36,113 bases of DNA from Jannaschia aquimarina (lineage in GTDB: Bacteria; Pseudomonadota; Alphaproteobacteria; Rhodobacterales; Rhodobacteraceae). Below, piece by piece: positions 1-8,157 of this stretch. Location: positions 1 to 36,113 of the forward strand of contig NZ_JYFE01000024.1 of assembly GCF_000877395.1 (NCBI RefSeq), in the 5' to 3' direction. The notes under the pieces were generated by a model. That model was given only the letters and a program-made list of their open reading frames with translations. It was not told the origin of the DNA and did no database searches. Each line of letters begins with the position of its first letter. Position 1 is the first letter of the stretch. The translations under genes were made by a program, and so were the position numbers.

Positions 1-274
1 CCAGGAAACCCGGAGAGTAGCTTAAATCCCGCCAGATCCTGTCCAAGGATCGGGGTGTAGCTCACTTTCACGCAGCAGAGGATGCCCAGACAACTAATTC
101 AGAGCTACAGAGGGGTCGGGTGAAGGCTTGGAAATGCCGCCCGGACATCCCGCTGAATGCGCAATGTCAACATCAAGCAGACTTTGTGCAGCAAGGCCTC
201 GAATCTCGATCCCTCCCACAACCATATCGATTTTGTGCAGAAACAAGCCGCAGATATCTGGAGGAATTTTGTAA
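1..274. other. No recognised gene (window edge, downstream of cheW)
   Basis: All frames on both strands are short here. The longest minus-strand frame after cheW starts with an ATG near 223 and stops after about 43 codons; it resembles no family I know. A short plus-strand frame at 120-338 runs antisense to the cheW end and looks spurious. The stretch is visibly AT-richer than most of the window, like cheA and cheW. It could be spacer or a decayed gene. Confidence 0.4.
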
Positions 275-766
275 TCAGGCTACGGCTCCCAGCAGAGACT
301 CAATGTCTACAACGCAAATAGGGCGATCATCTTCATAAATTAACTCGACTATATGATTGAGGCCCGAAGTTCCTTGGGGGGTGCCGATAGAACTCCGCCC
401 GTCTAGCTTAACGGAGAGGATATCACCAGCGGCGTCAACGGCCAATCCAACGATGTTACTGGGCATTGCCACCAATATTACAACAGCACGCTCGCTGGGT
501 ACTCTTCGCCGAGCATTCATCAGAAAATCGAAATCAACTACGTGCACCAAATTTCCGCGAATATTGATCAGGCCAATGATCTCTTCAGGTGATCGCGGCA
601 GGGACGTGACTGAGCCGAGTCGCCGTATCTCCTGCACCGATCCGAGATCGATGGCGTATCGGGTATCGTTGGAAAAGAAAGTCAGATACGTCGCATCGTT
701 TATAAGTGGATCGGAAGTATCATTCGGGATATCCAAAAACCTCTCTTCTGAACTATCAGCACCCAT
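275..766 (-). CDS. cheW: CheW-like chemotaxis coupling protein
   Basis: Predicted 163-residue cytoplasmic scaffold that would link a chemoreceptor to CheA. The SH3-like CheW domain fills nearly the whole protein, with an internal YAIDLGSVQEIRRL segment, the conserved region IIGLINIRGNLVHVVDF and the C-terminal part ending in VVDIESLLGA. It is the last gene of a minus-strand operon behind cheA. An upstream ATG at 838 overlaps the cheA stop (ATGA). I prefer the ATG at 766, because it has a perfect AGGAGG seven bases upstream and the 24 extra residues look unlike CheW. Codon use is AT-richer than further along the window. The family is clear; which receptor it serves is unknown, as no methyl-accepting protein is visible. 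Confidence 0.88.
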   Translation of the reverse strand: MGADSSEERFLDIPNDTSDPLINDATYLTFFSNDTRYAIDLGSVQEIRRLGSVTSLPRSPEEIIGLINIRGNLVHVVDFDFLMNARRRVPSERAVVILVAMPSNIVGLAVDAAGDILSVKLDGRSSIGTPQGTSGLNHIVELIYEDDRPICVVDIESLLGAVA

Positions 767-773
767 AATGAAT

Positions 774-779
774 CCTCCT
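774..779 (-). promoter_or_regulatory. Shine-Dalgarno site deciding the cheW start
   Basis: On the minus strand AGGAGG lies seven bases before the ATG at 766. It favours this start over the ATG at 838 that overlaps the cheA stop codon. Confidence 0.75.
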
Positions 780-834
780 GTTTTTACTCGCGGCGACCTT
801 GAGTCTTGCAAAAGACTTATATTCCGCACGCTGG

Positions 835-2913
835 TCATGGAATGCTCCCGTGCGCGACATCAAAAAGGCCCTCTGCATCAACCACCAAAACAAGATCTCC
901 GTCCCCCAAGATCGCTGCTCCGGAGATGGCCCGTGTAACTAATGATGTATCAGACAGAGGCTTAGATACAACCTGCACTTGAGATTCGATCTCATCGACG
1001 CAAACTGCGTACTTTGAGTTTACGTCGGGAACAAGTGTCAGAACTGTTTTCCCTTCGGCGTCGTTCTCAAGTAATAGTGGAGTGCTCTCATGATCCTGCG
1101 ATCTAGTCCCTAAAATGGAAGATAAGTCAAAAATGGGTATGAGCTCATTGTTCGGTATCATCATAAAAGATTGGCCGCTTACAGTCCGAATGCCACCATT
1201 CTCAGCTGTCTGCGCGTCATCGACTGACGACAACGGAATAATGTATCGACTGTCGGCGGCTCTCACAAGCATACCGTCCAGCACTGAAAGGGTCAGCGGA
1301 AGGCTGAAAAGAAGGGATGCCCCAACTCCTCGGTTCGATCTGATGGTGAGATTTCCGCCAAGAGCTCTGGTTGCGTCATGAACGACATCGAGGCCCACTC
1401 CTCGACCGGACAACTCCGATGTATCATCCTTGGTAGAGAACCCCGCTCTCATGGCAATTCTCGAAAGGTCTTGATCGGACATGCCGTCGGGACTTTCGGT
1501 GATCCCGCTCCTGTAGGCCCTTCTCCTTATTTCATCGTAGTCAAATCCACGTCCATCATCCGACACCTCGATAATGATCCGGTCGGATTCTTGCGTGGCA
1601 CTCAGCAGAATCTGTCCTTTTGGGCTCTTGCCGGCCCGCCTGCGAATTTCGGACTTCTCGATTCCATGATCGACAGCATTTCTCGCTACATGCGTCAGCG
1701 GGTCGACGAGTCGCTCGATAATCGACTTATCTATCCGTGTGTGATCGCCCCTCAATTTGACTTCGATCAACTTATCAGCCTTAATTGCTGCATCCTCTGC
1801 GACCCTGGCGATCCTCTGAAAAAGAGGGCGGATTTGAACCGCTCGCACTCTCGTAAGAATCCCTTGCTGCTGTTTGATCGCATTGAGCATTTGTTCAAGG
1901 GCGATATCGGTGTTTAATGTCGATTGTTCCGTTTTAAGTATCTGGGATAGCTGCGAGTGAGACACAAGCATTTCACTGCCGAGGTTTACTAGAAGATCGA
2001 TATCTTCAAGCGCGACTCGCGTGCTCTGATTCTTGAAAAGTGATGCGTTGGTTGTTCCGGACTGAGAGTTTTTCAGGAAATCTCGATCTTGTGGGGGTGG
2101 CTTATTGGATTTTATTGCATGACGCGGAGCTTGGAGGTCATCAGAGCATCCAAATTTTTTAAACACACAGCTATATTCATTCTCAAATTTTCCAATTAAT
2201 TTACTGATCTCCTTCTCAGCGATGTCATCAGTCGCTGGCGTCACGAGTATTTGCCACGAAGCGTATATTGTCTTTGGGTCGAGTTCGGTTAGATTTGGGA
2301 CACCAGCTTCAATGCATGAGGCCGATATTTCGCCCAGCTTTCGAAGGGCGCGAAATAGATGCTCCGGACCTGTGCTGGGGTAGGTGTCGGGTCGGCGCGC
2401 CGTAATATCGATCTGCCATCCCGTGCGCCAGTATTCTCCGATACCTTCGAAATTTCCGGTCTCATCAATCCACTGAGGACCATTTTTTCCGTCGGTATCC
2501 TCCTTGCTGGAATCAAGATTAGTGATTTTTTCGATGTGCGCGGTGATCTTCTTGGATATCTCACAGACGGATTGGTCGGATGGTGCGCGCTCCGACCTGA
2601 AATCGAATACGATGGATGAGATATGGTCCGCGGCCAGCTTGAGAACCGAAGTGGTTTCAACGTCGACCGTTGCGTCATCACTTCGGATTATATCCAGAAG
2701 TGTTTCGACCTGGTGAGACACATCTACGAGCGCGTCCATACCAAAAATAGCTGCGCCGCCTTTGATCGAGTGGACGGCGCGGAACGCGGAAGCAATATCT
2801 TCAGCCTGATTGTCGTCTCCATCCAGGCGCTCTAAGCTCAGATTGAACTCTTCTATGAGTTCTTCGCATTCTTCATAGAAACCCGATCTCAACTCATCGA
2901 GTGCGTCCGTCAT
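835..2913 (-). CDS. cheA: Chemotaxis histidine kinase CheA
   Basis: A 692-residue hybrid-free CheA that autophosphorylates and passes phosphate to a receiver protein. Visible domains in order: HPt (P1) with VHSIKGGA and phospho-acceptor His48; a divergent P2-like module at about 165-255; dimerisation helices at about 300-360; HATPase with N-box LTHVARNAVDHGIE (about 406-419), G1 box DDGRGF (452-457) and G2 box GRGVGLDVV (503-511); and a C-terminal CheW-like P5 domain from about 540. All kinase residues look intact. The start overlaps the end of the upstream receiver gene by four bases (ATGA), which suggests translational coupling. cheW follows. No cheB, cheR or receptor gene is visible, so the pathway may be completed outside the window. 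Base composition is clearly more AT-rich than that of gltA or trp. Confidence 0.95.
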   Translation of the reverse strand: MTDALDELRSGFYEECEELIEEFNLSLERLDGDDNQAEDIASAFRAVHSIKGGAAIFGMDALVDVSHQVETLLDIIRSDDATVDVETTSVLKLAADHISSIVFDFRSERAPSDQSVCEISKKITAHIEKITNLDSSKEDTDGKNGPQWIDETGNFEGIGEYWRTGWQIDITARRPDTYPSTGPEHLFRALRKLGEISASCIEAGVPNLTELDPKTIYASWQILVTPATDDIAEKEISKLIGKFENEYSCVFKKFGCSDDLQAPRHAIKSNKPPPQDRDFLKNSQSGTTNASLFKNQSTRVALEDIDLLVNLGSEMLVSHSQLSQILKTEQSTLNTDIALEQMLNAIKQQQGILTRVRAVQIRPLFQRIARVAEDAAIKADKLIEVKLRGDHTRIDKSIIERLVDPLTHVARNAVDHGIEKSEIRRRAGKSPKGQILLSATQESDRIIIEVSDDGRGFDYDEIRRRAYRSGITESPDGMSDQDLSRIAMRAGFSTKDDTSELSGRGVGLDVVHDATRALGGNLTIRSNRGVGASLLFSLPLTLSVLDGMLVRAADSRYIIPLSSVDDAQTAENGGIRTVSGQSFMMIPNNELIPIFDLSSILGTRSQDHESTPLLLENDAEGKTVLTLVPDVNSKYAVCVDEIESQVQVVSKPLSDTSLVTRAISGAAILGDGDLVLVVDAEGLFDVAHGSIP

Positions 2914-3281
2914 GATGTACTCGCAACAGCTCGCAGGGTTCCGACGAGGCGTGCAGGGTCGAAAGGCTTGACGAGCCAGCCGGTTGCGCCCGCCTGCCGC
3001 GCGCGCTGACGCAGATCACGTGCGCTTTCTGTCGTGAGAACGAGGATCGGAATACTGCTGTTACCCTCATCCTGTCGGACGCGCTCGATAAATCCGAAGC
3101 CGTCCAGACGAGGCATGTTGACGTCGGTCAGGATTGCATCCGGATGCCCGTCCATCGCTGCCAGGCGTTCAAGCCCATCGATTCCATCATCGGCAAGGAT
3201 GACTTCGATCCCTTCACGCGTGAGTGTGAGGCGCACGAGGTCGCGGATTGTTCGGCTGTCGTCGACGGCGAGGACTCTCAT
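2910..3281 (-). CDS. CheY-like single-domain response regulator
   Basis: A 123-residue stand-alone receiver. The acidic pair is Asp7/Asp8, the phospho-acceptor is Asp53 (TDVNMP), the switch Thr is in VLTTES (83-84), and the conserved Lys is Lys105 (KPFDP). There is no output domain, so it would act by protein binding as in CheY. It overlaps cheA by four bases downstream and the STAS gene by four bases upstream, so three consecutive genes are translationally linked. CheA encoded next to it is the obvious phosphodonor. Whether its target is the flagellar switch or another partner cannot be seen. Confidence 0.92.
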   Translation of the reverse strand: MRVLAVDDSRTIRDLVRLTLTREGIEVILADDGIDGLERLAAMDGHPDAILTDVNMPRLDGFGFIERVRQDEGNSSIPILVLTTESARDLRQRARQAGATGWLVKPFDPARLVGTLRAVASTS

Positions 3282-3574
3282 CGGGCGATCTCACGCTCTT
3301 CGAGCATCTCGATGGAGCAGCCGACGAACTCGAGGTCTCTGATGAAATCCGGAGATGGATCGACAATCTCGAGTTCTCGGCCGTCCTTCCGTGCGGACAA
3401 GAGTATCTGGATGCACGAAAATTCGAGCACTTCGACTTCATCGGCGAGGAGTCGGAATCGTCCCTTTCTTGCTCGCAGGGCGGCCAAGAGATCGGGTGCT
3501 GCGGACATGTCCATGCGACGGCTGAGCCTGAGGCTTTTTCCGTCTGCGTGCTCGGTGTCATGTGGTTCGTTCAT
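3278..3574 (-). CDS. Small STAS-domain protein
   Basis: A 98-residue protein with the fold pattern of STAS/anti-sigma-antagonist domains: alternating strands and helices, with a core LLADEVEVLEFSCIQILLSA at about 42-61. In SpoIIAA-type antagonists this region carries D-S-S-G around the phosphorylated serine; here it reads E-F-S-C, leaving Ser53 as the only candidate. GAGG lies five bases before the ATG. It is encoded between DUF6477 and the receiver, overlapping the latter by four bases. STAS proteins linked to cheA-cheY clusters occur in several alphaproteobacteria. A role as an adaptor or phospho-switch in this signalling cluster is inferred from position only. Confidence 0.75.
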   Translation of the reverse strand: MNEPHDTEHADGKSLRLSRRMDMSAAPDLLAALRARKGRFRLLADEVEVLEFSCIQILLSARKDGRELEIVDPSPDFIRDLEFVGCSIEMLEEREIAR

Positions 3575-3630
3575 CAGGACCTCGTCGGAGCTTGGCGACG
3601 AGCACTACCGATCGAGGTCCTAAGATTTCG

Positions 3631-3921
3631 TTAGGCTCGGCTACTCATGCGAAGAGCCATCGTTTCGGAGATGACGGCCGTGAGGATTTCGACATGCCGT
3701 GAGATCGAGTAGGCGCTCGTCTTCATCTGTCTCCGACGCTCGAGGTCATGTTCGATCGGAAGCAAACGCTTGAGAGCATCTTCGGGACTGCGCGGGATTG
3801 CGATCCGGAGTAGGCGACGGAGATCGCGCCTCCGCTTATATGTGTGGCAGCCATGATGAGCTGCATCGACGAGCAGTTTGGGGCGATTGAGTTCGGCTAT
3901 CGCTGTGTCGAGGTCGGTCAT
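3631..3921 (-). CDS. DUF6477 family protein
   Basis: A 96-residue protein of a family I associate with Rhodobacteraceae. It opens with MTDLDTAIAELNRPKLLVDA, followed by an Arg-rich helix (RRRDLRRLLRI) and a C-terminal helix with SISRHVEILTAVISE. No catalytic motif is visible. A longer open frame extends upstream to 4389, but that part is antisense to the DUF6456 gene and looks non-coding; the ATG at 3921 has GGAGAG just upstream. It is the first gene of the minus-strand chemotaxis run, 56 bases ahead of the STAS gene, and faces the DUF6456 gene across a region with a CtrA-like box. The function is unknown. Confidence 0.7.
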   Translation of the reverse strand: MTDLDTAIAELNRPKLLVDAAHHGCHTYKRRRDLRRLLRIAIPRSPEDALKRLLPIEHDLERRRQMKTSAYSISRHVEILTAVISETMALRMSSRA

Positions 3922-4058
3922 AAGTCTCTCCGCTGGAAAGTTTTGGTTCCAGGATGATGGCGGAGTGGTGGGCTCTGTTGCGTCGACCGCGGAAGACGCG
4001 AACGGTTCTTCGGCACCGTTTACGGTTTCGCAACGGTTGCCTCTCTGGGAGCACATTT

Positions 4059-4074
4059 TTAACTCACTGGTAAC
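4059..4074 (+). promoter_or_regulatory. CtrA-type box between DUF6477/che operon and DUF6456 gene
   Basis: The sequence reads TTAAC-N5-GGTAAC, equivalent to TTAA-N7-GTAA, one base off the classic TTAA-N7-TTAA CtrA box. It lies 49-65 bases before the DUF6456 ATG and about 140 bases before the DUF6477 ATG. Nearly the same 16 bases recur before comEC at 8075, and a related site precedes ctrA at 22300. Confidence 0.55.
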
Positions 4075-4123
4075 CAATGCGGGGTGATCTGAGCCGACTT
4101 TTCCACAGCCTGGAATCGGCAGA

Positions 4124-5224
4124 ATGCCAATGTATCCGCACGCCTCAGAGGGGTCTGGTGGACCTATCCCCAATTGGATCCCTGATCCCGCCCGCGCGTA
4201 TATCGCACACACGAGCGAAGGGCGGTCTCTGAGAGAGGTCGCCGCAGAATACGGATGTACCGCATCGACGATACTGAGGCAGGTCCGGCGACTGAAAGCC
4301 AGGCGCGAGGACCCGCTTGTGGACGATATACTGGACCGCCTTGGTGCGGCGGTCGTGACCAAGACTTCTAGCGAGGGGTACGAATCCATGTCCGCAATGC
4401 CGCAGCGCGCTCAGATGATCGACGACGACACTCTCAAGCGCGAAGCCGCACGGGTTCTTCGTCGGCTTTGCGAGGGCGATGCCATTCTTCTCGTCGGCAT
4501 TGGCATGCCTCAGGCCGTCGTCCTGAAAAGCGACAGCGATCCGACGCGTCTTGCCACTTTGCCCCGTGCCGTCGCGCAAGCATTTGTCTTGAAGGAATGG
4601 GTATCGTGCTATCGCGCCGGCAAGGTCACGCGGTATCGTATAACCGAAATGGGCCGGTGTGCCCTGAAGAGGATCCTCGCCGAACGGCACAACCAGAAGG
4701 TTGCGGCCCGGGGTCTGGCAGAAGCGCCATCTCCTTTCCTGACCCAGAATACGACTATCGAGGAAGTCACACGCGAAGGACGGAATGGGGCTGAGCGTCT
4801 CAGAGTTAACCTTGCCGAGTCTCCCCTGGGGGCGCTTGCAAGGCGTCGCGAAAAGGACGGCAGTCCGTTTCTGACCGCTGCCCTTGTCCTTGCCGGGGAG
4901 ACCCTTCGCGATGATTTCGAAAGGGCGCAGATGGGGCCCAGGGTTGGTCAGAACTGGGATCGCTTCCTTACGGCTGGAGCGCGAGGGGACTTTGGAAGCG
5001 ATAGCCGTGGGGAAGGCAATGAAAGCGCTCGGCACCACGTTGCCGAAGCCTTGAGAGAGCTCGGTCCGGGGCTCGGCGATGTCGCTCTGCGGGTCTGTTG
5101 TTTTCTGGAAGGCGTCGAGTCGACAGAGAAGCGGCTCGGATGGGCCGCGCGTTCAGGGAAAATCGTTCTGAGGATCGCCTTGCAGCGTCTGCATGCTCAC
5201 TATGTCGAGAAAGGCAGACTGTAG
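4124..5224 (+). CDS. HTH/DUF6456 protein, candidate GafA-like GTA activator
   Basis: A 366-residue putative transcription factor. The N-terminal helix-turn-helix lies at about 33-60 (REVAAEYGCTASTILRQVRR), followed by DDPLVDDxLDxLG-like spacing (EDPLVDDILDRLG). A winged-helix-like middle sits at about 105-185. The C-terminal DUF6456 block at about 230-365 starts AESPLGALARRR, contains AQMGPRVGQNWDRFL and ends in a sigma-region-4-like helical part (GPGLGDVALRVCCFLEG). From memory, this architecture matches GafA, the direct activator of gene transfer agent promoters in Rhodobacter capsulatus, which has an N-terminal DNA-binding domain and a C-terminal sigma-like domain. The CtrA-like box about 50 bases upstream fits, since GafA expression depends on CtrA there. 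The ribosome site is weak, and a second ATG two codons on is possible. Family DUF6456 is fairly sure; GafA orthology is inferred. Confidence 0.7.
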   Translation: MPMYPHASEGSGGPIPNWIPDPARAYIAHTSEGRSLREVAAEYGCTASTILRQVRRLKARREDPLVDDILDRLGAAVVTKTSSEGYESMSAMPQRAQMIDDDTLKREAARVLRRLCEGDAILLVGIGMPQAVVLKSDSDPTRLATLPRAVAQAFVLKEWVSCYRAGKVTRYRITEMGRCALKRILAERHNQKVAARGLAEAPSPFLTQNTTIEEVTREGRNGAERLRVNLAESPLGALARRREKDGSPFLTAALVLAGETLRDDFERAQMGPRVGQNWDRFLTAGARGDFGSDSRGEGNESARHHVAEALRELGPGLGDVALRVCCFLEGVESTEKRLGWAARSGKIVLRIALQRLHAHYVEKGRL

Positions 5225-5234
5225 TTTGCCGCGC

Positions 5235-5259
5235 GGGCGGGCCCGATCGGGACCCGCCC
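5235..5259. terminator. Bidirectional hairpin between DUF6456 gene and gltA
   Basis: GGGCGGG (5235-5241) pairs with CCCGCCC (5253-5259), with CCC-GATC-GGG as an inner stem and a single bulged A. It sits in the 45-base gap between convergent genes. There is no clear T-run, so it may be a stability hairpin. Confidence 0.5.
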
Positions 5260-5269
5260 ATCCATCGGT

Positions 5270-6565
5270 CTATCGCGACTCGACTTCGACGTAAGCGCGT
5301 TCTGTTTCACCCGTGTAGAGTTGGCGTGGTCGGCCAATCTTAAGCGCGGGATCGTCAAGCTGCTCTTTCCACTGGGAAATCCAGCCCACGGTCCGCGACA
5401 GCGCGAAGATTGGCGTAAACATCGATGTCGGGAATCCCATCGCTTCTAGGATGATCCCCGAATAGAAATCCACATTCGGGAACAGCTTCTTCTCGGCGAA
5501 GTAGGGATCGTCGAGCGCCTGTTTTTCAAGCTCCTTGGCGACCTGCAGCGTCGGGTTGTTCTCGACGCCGAGCAGTTCGAGAACCTCGTCGGCGCTCTCC
5601 TTCATTACCGTCGCGCGCGGGTCGAAGTTCTTGTAGACACGGTGGCCGAACCCCATCAGGCGGAACGGGTCGTCCTTGTCCTTCGCGCGCGCGATGAATT
5701 CCGGGATCCGGTCGACCGTCCCGATTTCCCGCAACATTTCAAGACATGCCTGGTTGGCGCCACCATGCGCGGGGCCCCAGAGACATGCGATGCCTGCCGC
5801 GATACAGGCGAACGGGTTCGCGCCCGAAGACGACGCGAGCCGAACGGTCGAGGTCGACGCGTTCTGCTCGTGGTCGGCGTGGAGGGTAAAGATCCGGTCC
5901 ATGGCGCGGCTCAGGATCGGATCCACCACGTAATCCTGCGCCGGCACGCTGAAGCACATGTTCAAGAAGTTGGAGGCGTAGTCGAGATCGTTCCGCGGAT
6001 AGACGAAGGGCTGGCCGATCGAGTACTTGAATGCCATCGCGGCGATCGTCGGCATCTTCGCGATCATCCGGATCGACGCGACCTCACGCTGCCACGGATC
6101 GTTGATATCGGTTGAATCGTGGTAGAACGCAGCCATAGCGCCGACCACACCGACCATGATCGCCATTGGATGCGCATCGCGGCGGAACCCGCGGAAGAAG
6201 TAATGCATCTGCTCATGGAGCATCGTGTGCATGGTGACGCGCTGCGTGAAGTCTTCGAGCTGGGCAGCGGTTGGAAGTTCGCCATAAAGCAGCAGGTAGC
6301 AGACCTCGAGGTAATGGGATTTTTCGGCCAGTTCGCCGATCGCATAGCCGCGGTGCAGCAAGACCCCCTTTTCGCCGTCGATGAACGTAATCGCGGACTC
6401 GCAGGCAGCGGTCGAGGTGAAGCCGGGATCGTATGTGAAGACGTCGCCTTGCGCGTAGAGCTTGCGGATGTCGATGACATCGGGACCGGCTGTCGGGCTG
6501 TGAACGGGCAGATCGATCGTCGTTCCGTCCACTTTCAAAGTCGCTGTCTTCTGAGTCTCGGCCAT
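5270..6565 (-). CDS. gltA: Citrate synthase (type II)
   Basis: A 431-residue enzyme condensing oxaloacetate and acetyl-CoA to citrate, the entry step of the TCA cycle. The catalytic triad is visible: His267 (GPAHGGAN), His308 ([14 protein letters not shown]) and Asp366 (NVDFYSG), close to E. coli numbering (264, 305, 362). HADHEQNAS at 229-237 is also typical of the family, and the length matches hexameric Gram-negative enzymes. The open frame extends upstream to 6604, but ATG 6565 is preferred: GGAAGGAC lies just before it and [10 protein letters not shown] is a normal start. It lies 96 bases downstream of gltX on the same strand, with a long inverted repeat between them, so it probably has its own promoter. 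Confidence 0.97.
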   Translation of the reverse strand: MAETQKTATLKVDGTTIDLPVHSPTAGPDVIDIRKLYAQGDVFTYDPGFTSTAACESAITFIDGEKGVLLHRGYAIGELAEKSHYLEVCYLLLYGELPTAAQLEDFTQRVTMHTMLHEQMHYFFRGFRRDAHPMAIMVGVVGAMAAFYHDSTDINDPWQREVASIRMIAKMPTIAAMAFKYSIGQPFVYPRNDLDYASNFLNMCFSVPAQDYVVDPILSRAMDRIFTLHADHEQNASTSTVRLASSSGANPFACIAAGIACLWGPAHGGANQACLEMLREIGTVDRIPEFIARAKDKDDPFRLMGFGHRVYKNFDPRATVMKESADEVLELLGVENNPTLQVAKELEKQALDDPYFAEKKLFPNVDFYSGIILEAMGFPTSMFTPIFALSRTVGWISQWKEQLDDPALKIGRPRQLYTGETERAYVEVESR

Positions 6566-6612
6566 GTCGGTCCTTCCATCTCGGCGGTGGAAATGGTCCA
6601 CCACGTAACTAT

Positions 6613-6639
6613 CGAAAGCGAAAACCTTTTCTGCTTTCG
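6613..6639. repeat. Inverted repeat between gltX and gltA
   Basis: CGAAAGC (6613-6619) pairs with GCTTTCG (6633-6639). GAAAA and TTTTC extend the pairing inward around CC, with one unpaired T. Lying downstream of gltX and about 50-75 bases before the gltA ATG, it could terminate gltX transcription or be an operator for gltA. There is no T-run on the minus strand. Confidence 0.5.
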
Positions 6640-6661
6640 CTTGCCGGTGCGGCAGCCGGGG

Positions 6662-8053
6662 TCAGGTGGCTGTCGCGTCGTTGATGCGGGCCAAGCTTTC
6701 CTCCCGGCCGAGCACCAGCATCATGTCAAAGACGCTGGGGGTGGCGGTGCGACCCGCCAATGCGGCTCGGAGTGGTGCCGCAAGCTTCCCCAAACCGACG
6801 CCATGCGCTTCTGCAATAGCTGTTACGGCGGCCTCCAACTCCTCGCGCGTCCAGCTAGCATTTCGCAGGTGCGGCGTCAATTCAGACAGCATACCACGGG
6901 ATACCGTATCGAGCGCCTTTGCAGCTTTTTCGTCTGGCTCGATCGGTCGCGACGCGGTCGCGAAATGCGCACGGTCGACGAGTTGAGGAAGGGTTTTCAC
7001 CCCGCCTTTCACGATGCCGATCGCAGGGCGCAGCGCATTCAGGTCCACCTCCGCGCCGGATCGTTCGGCCCATCCCCTTACTGCGTCTTCAATTTCATGG
7101 TTCTGCATCGCGGCGATGTGCTGGCCGGAGATGCTTTCGAGCTTCTTGAGGTCCAGGCGGGCGGGTGCCTTGTTGATGCCATCAAGATCGAACCAGGCCC
7201 GGGCCTGAGCGTCATTGAAGAACTCGTCGTCCCCATGGCTCCACCCGAGGCGGGCGAGGTAGTTGCGCATCGCTTGGGCTGGGATACCCATCTCCGCATA
7301 TTCGAGAACGCCGGTCGCCCCGTGGCGTTTCGACAGTTTCTTCCCGTCCGGGCCGTGGATCAGGGGGATGTGCGCCCAGACTGGCCGATTCCATTCCATC
7401 GCATCGTAGATCTGCGCTTGCCGCGCGGCATTCGTGAGATGGTCATCGCCCCGGATCACATGTGTGACGCCCATATCATGGTCATCCACCACCACGGCCA
7501 GCATGTAGGTCGGCGTCCCGTCCGAACGCAGCAGAACCATGTCGTCCAGCTGATCGTTTCGGGTCGTGACCGTCCCTTGAACGGCATCCTCGATCGCGGT
7601 GGCGCCGTCGCGTGGAGCCTTCAGCCTGATCACGGATGGGCCCTCCGGGTGTGTCGAGGGATCGCTGTCGCGCCATGGGCTTCTGAACAGCGTCGAGCGT
7701 CCCTCGGCACGGGCTTCGTTGCGGAAGGCCTCGATCTCGTCCTGTGTGGAGAAACACCGATATGCGTGGCCGCTCGCTAGCATTTGCTCGGCAACTTCCG
7801 CGTGACGGGGTGCGCGCTCGAACTGACTGACGGGTTCGCCGTCCCAATCGAGGCCAAGCCATTCCAGCCCCTCGTAGATGGCGGCGGTCGCCTCGGGGGT
7901 CGAGCGGGCGCGGTCCGTGTCTTCCACCCTGAGGAGAAATGTTCCGCCTTTCGCCCGGGCGTAAAGCCAGTTGAACAGCGCGGTCCGTGCCGTGCCGATA
8001 TGCATCATTCCGGTCGGAGACGGAGCGATGCGTGTAACGGGCGCGTTGGTCAT
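6662..8053 (-). CDS. gltX: Glutamyl-tRNA synthetase
   Basis: A 463-residue class I aminoacyl-tRNA synthetase charging tRNA-Glu. The N-terminal Rossmann catalytic domain has [11 protein letters not shown], with the HIGH-type motif at 18-21, and the KMSKS-type motif KLSKR is at 239-243 ([10 protein letters not shown]). RVEDTDRAR (42-50) and [16 protein letters not shown] are also diagnostic. The C-terminal anticodon-binding region is helical and complete. GGAGG precedes the ATG. Alphaproteobacteria often carry two gltX-like genes, of which one may be the Glu/Gln mischarging form; I cannot tell which this is. It faces comEC across a short region with a CtrA-like box. Confidence 0.96.
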   Translation of the reverse strand: MTNAPVTRIAPSPTGMMHIGTARTALFNWLYARAKGGTFLLRVEDTDRARSTPEATAAIYEGLEWLGLDWDGEPVSQFERAPRHAEVAEQMLASGHAYRCFSTQDEIEAFRNEARAEGRSTLFRSPWRDSDPSTHPEGPSVIRLKAPRDGATAIEDAVQGTVTTRNDQLDDMVLLRSDGTPTYMLAVVVDDHDMGVTHVIRGDDHLTNAARQAQIYDAMEWNRPVWAHIPLIHGPDGKKLSKRHGATGVLEYAEMGIPAQAMRNYLARLGWSHGDDEFFNDAQARAWFDLDGINKAPARLDLKKLESISGQHIAAMQNHEIEDAVRGWAERSGAEVDLNALRPAIGIVKGGVKTLPQLVDRAHFATASRPIEPDEKAAKALDTVSRGMLSELTPHLRNASWTREELEAAVTAIAEAHGVGLGKLAAPLRAALAGRTATPSVFDMMLVLGREESLARINDATAT

Positions 8054-8074
8054 AGAGCCTCCGGACAGGACATA

Positions 8075-8090
8075 TTAACTCATTGGTAAC
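8075..8090 (+). promoter_or_regulatory. CtrA-type box between gltX and comEC
   Basis: TTAAC-TCATT-GGTAAC differs at one position from the 16-base site at 4059. It is TTAA-N7-GTAA in the usual notation. It lies 22-37 bases before the gltX ATG and just ahead of comEC. comEC belongs to the CtrA-dependent competence genes in Rhodobacter capsulatus, so comEC is the likelier target. Confidence 0.55.
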
Positions 8091-8157
8091 CCTCATGCGG
8101 CAGGGTCGCGGGGGTTCTAAGGGGGGACCCACACGACTGACAAGCGGGGGGCGGCGA

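Noticed and set aside
767-838. 24-residue N-terminal extension of CheW from the ATG overlapping the cheA stop
   Set aside because: A perfect Shine-Dalgarno before the ATG at 766 and the atypical sequence of the extension argue against it, though the ATGA overlap keeps it possible.
6119-7780. 553-codon plus-strand frame opposite gltA/gltX
   Set aside because: Lies antisense across two clear conserved enzymes; His/Arg-rich shadow frame.
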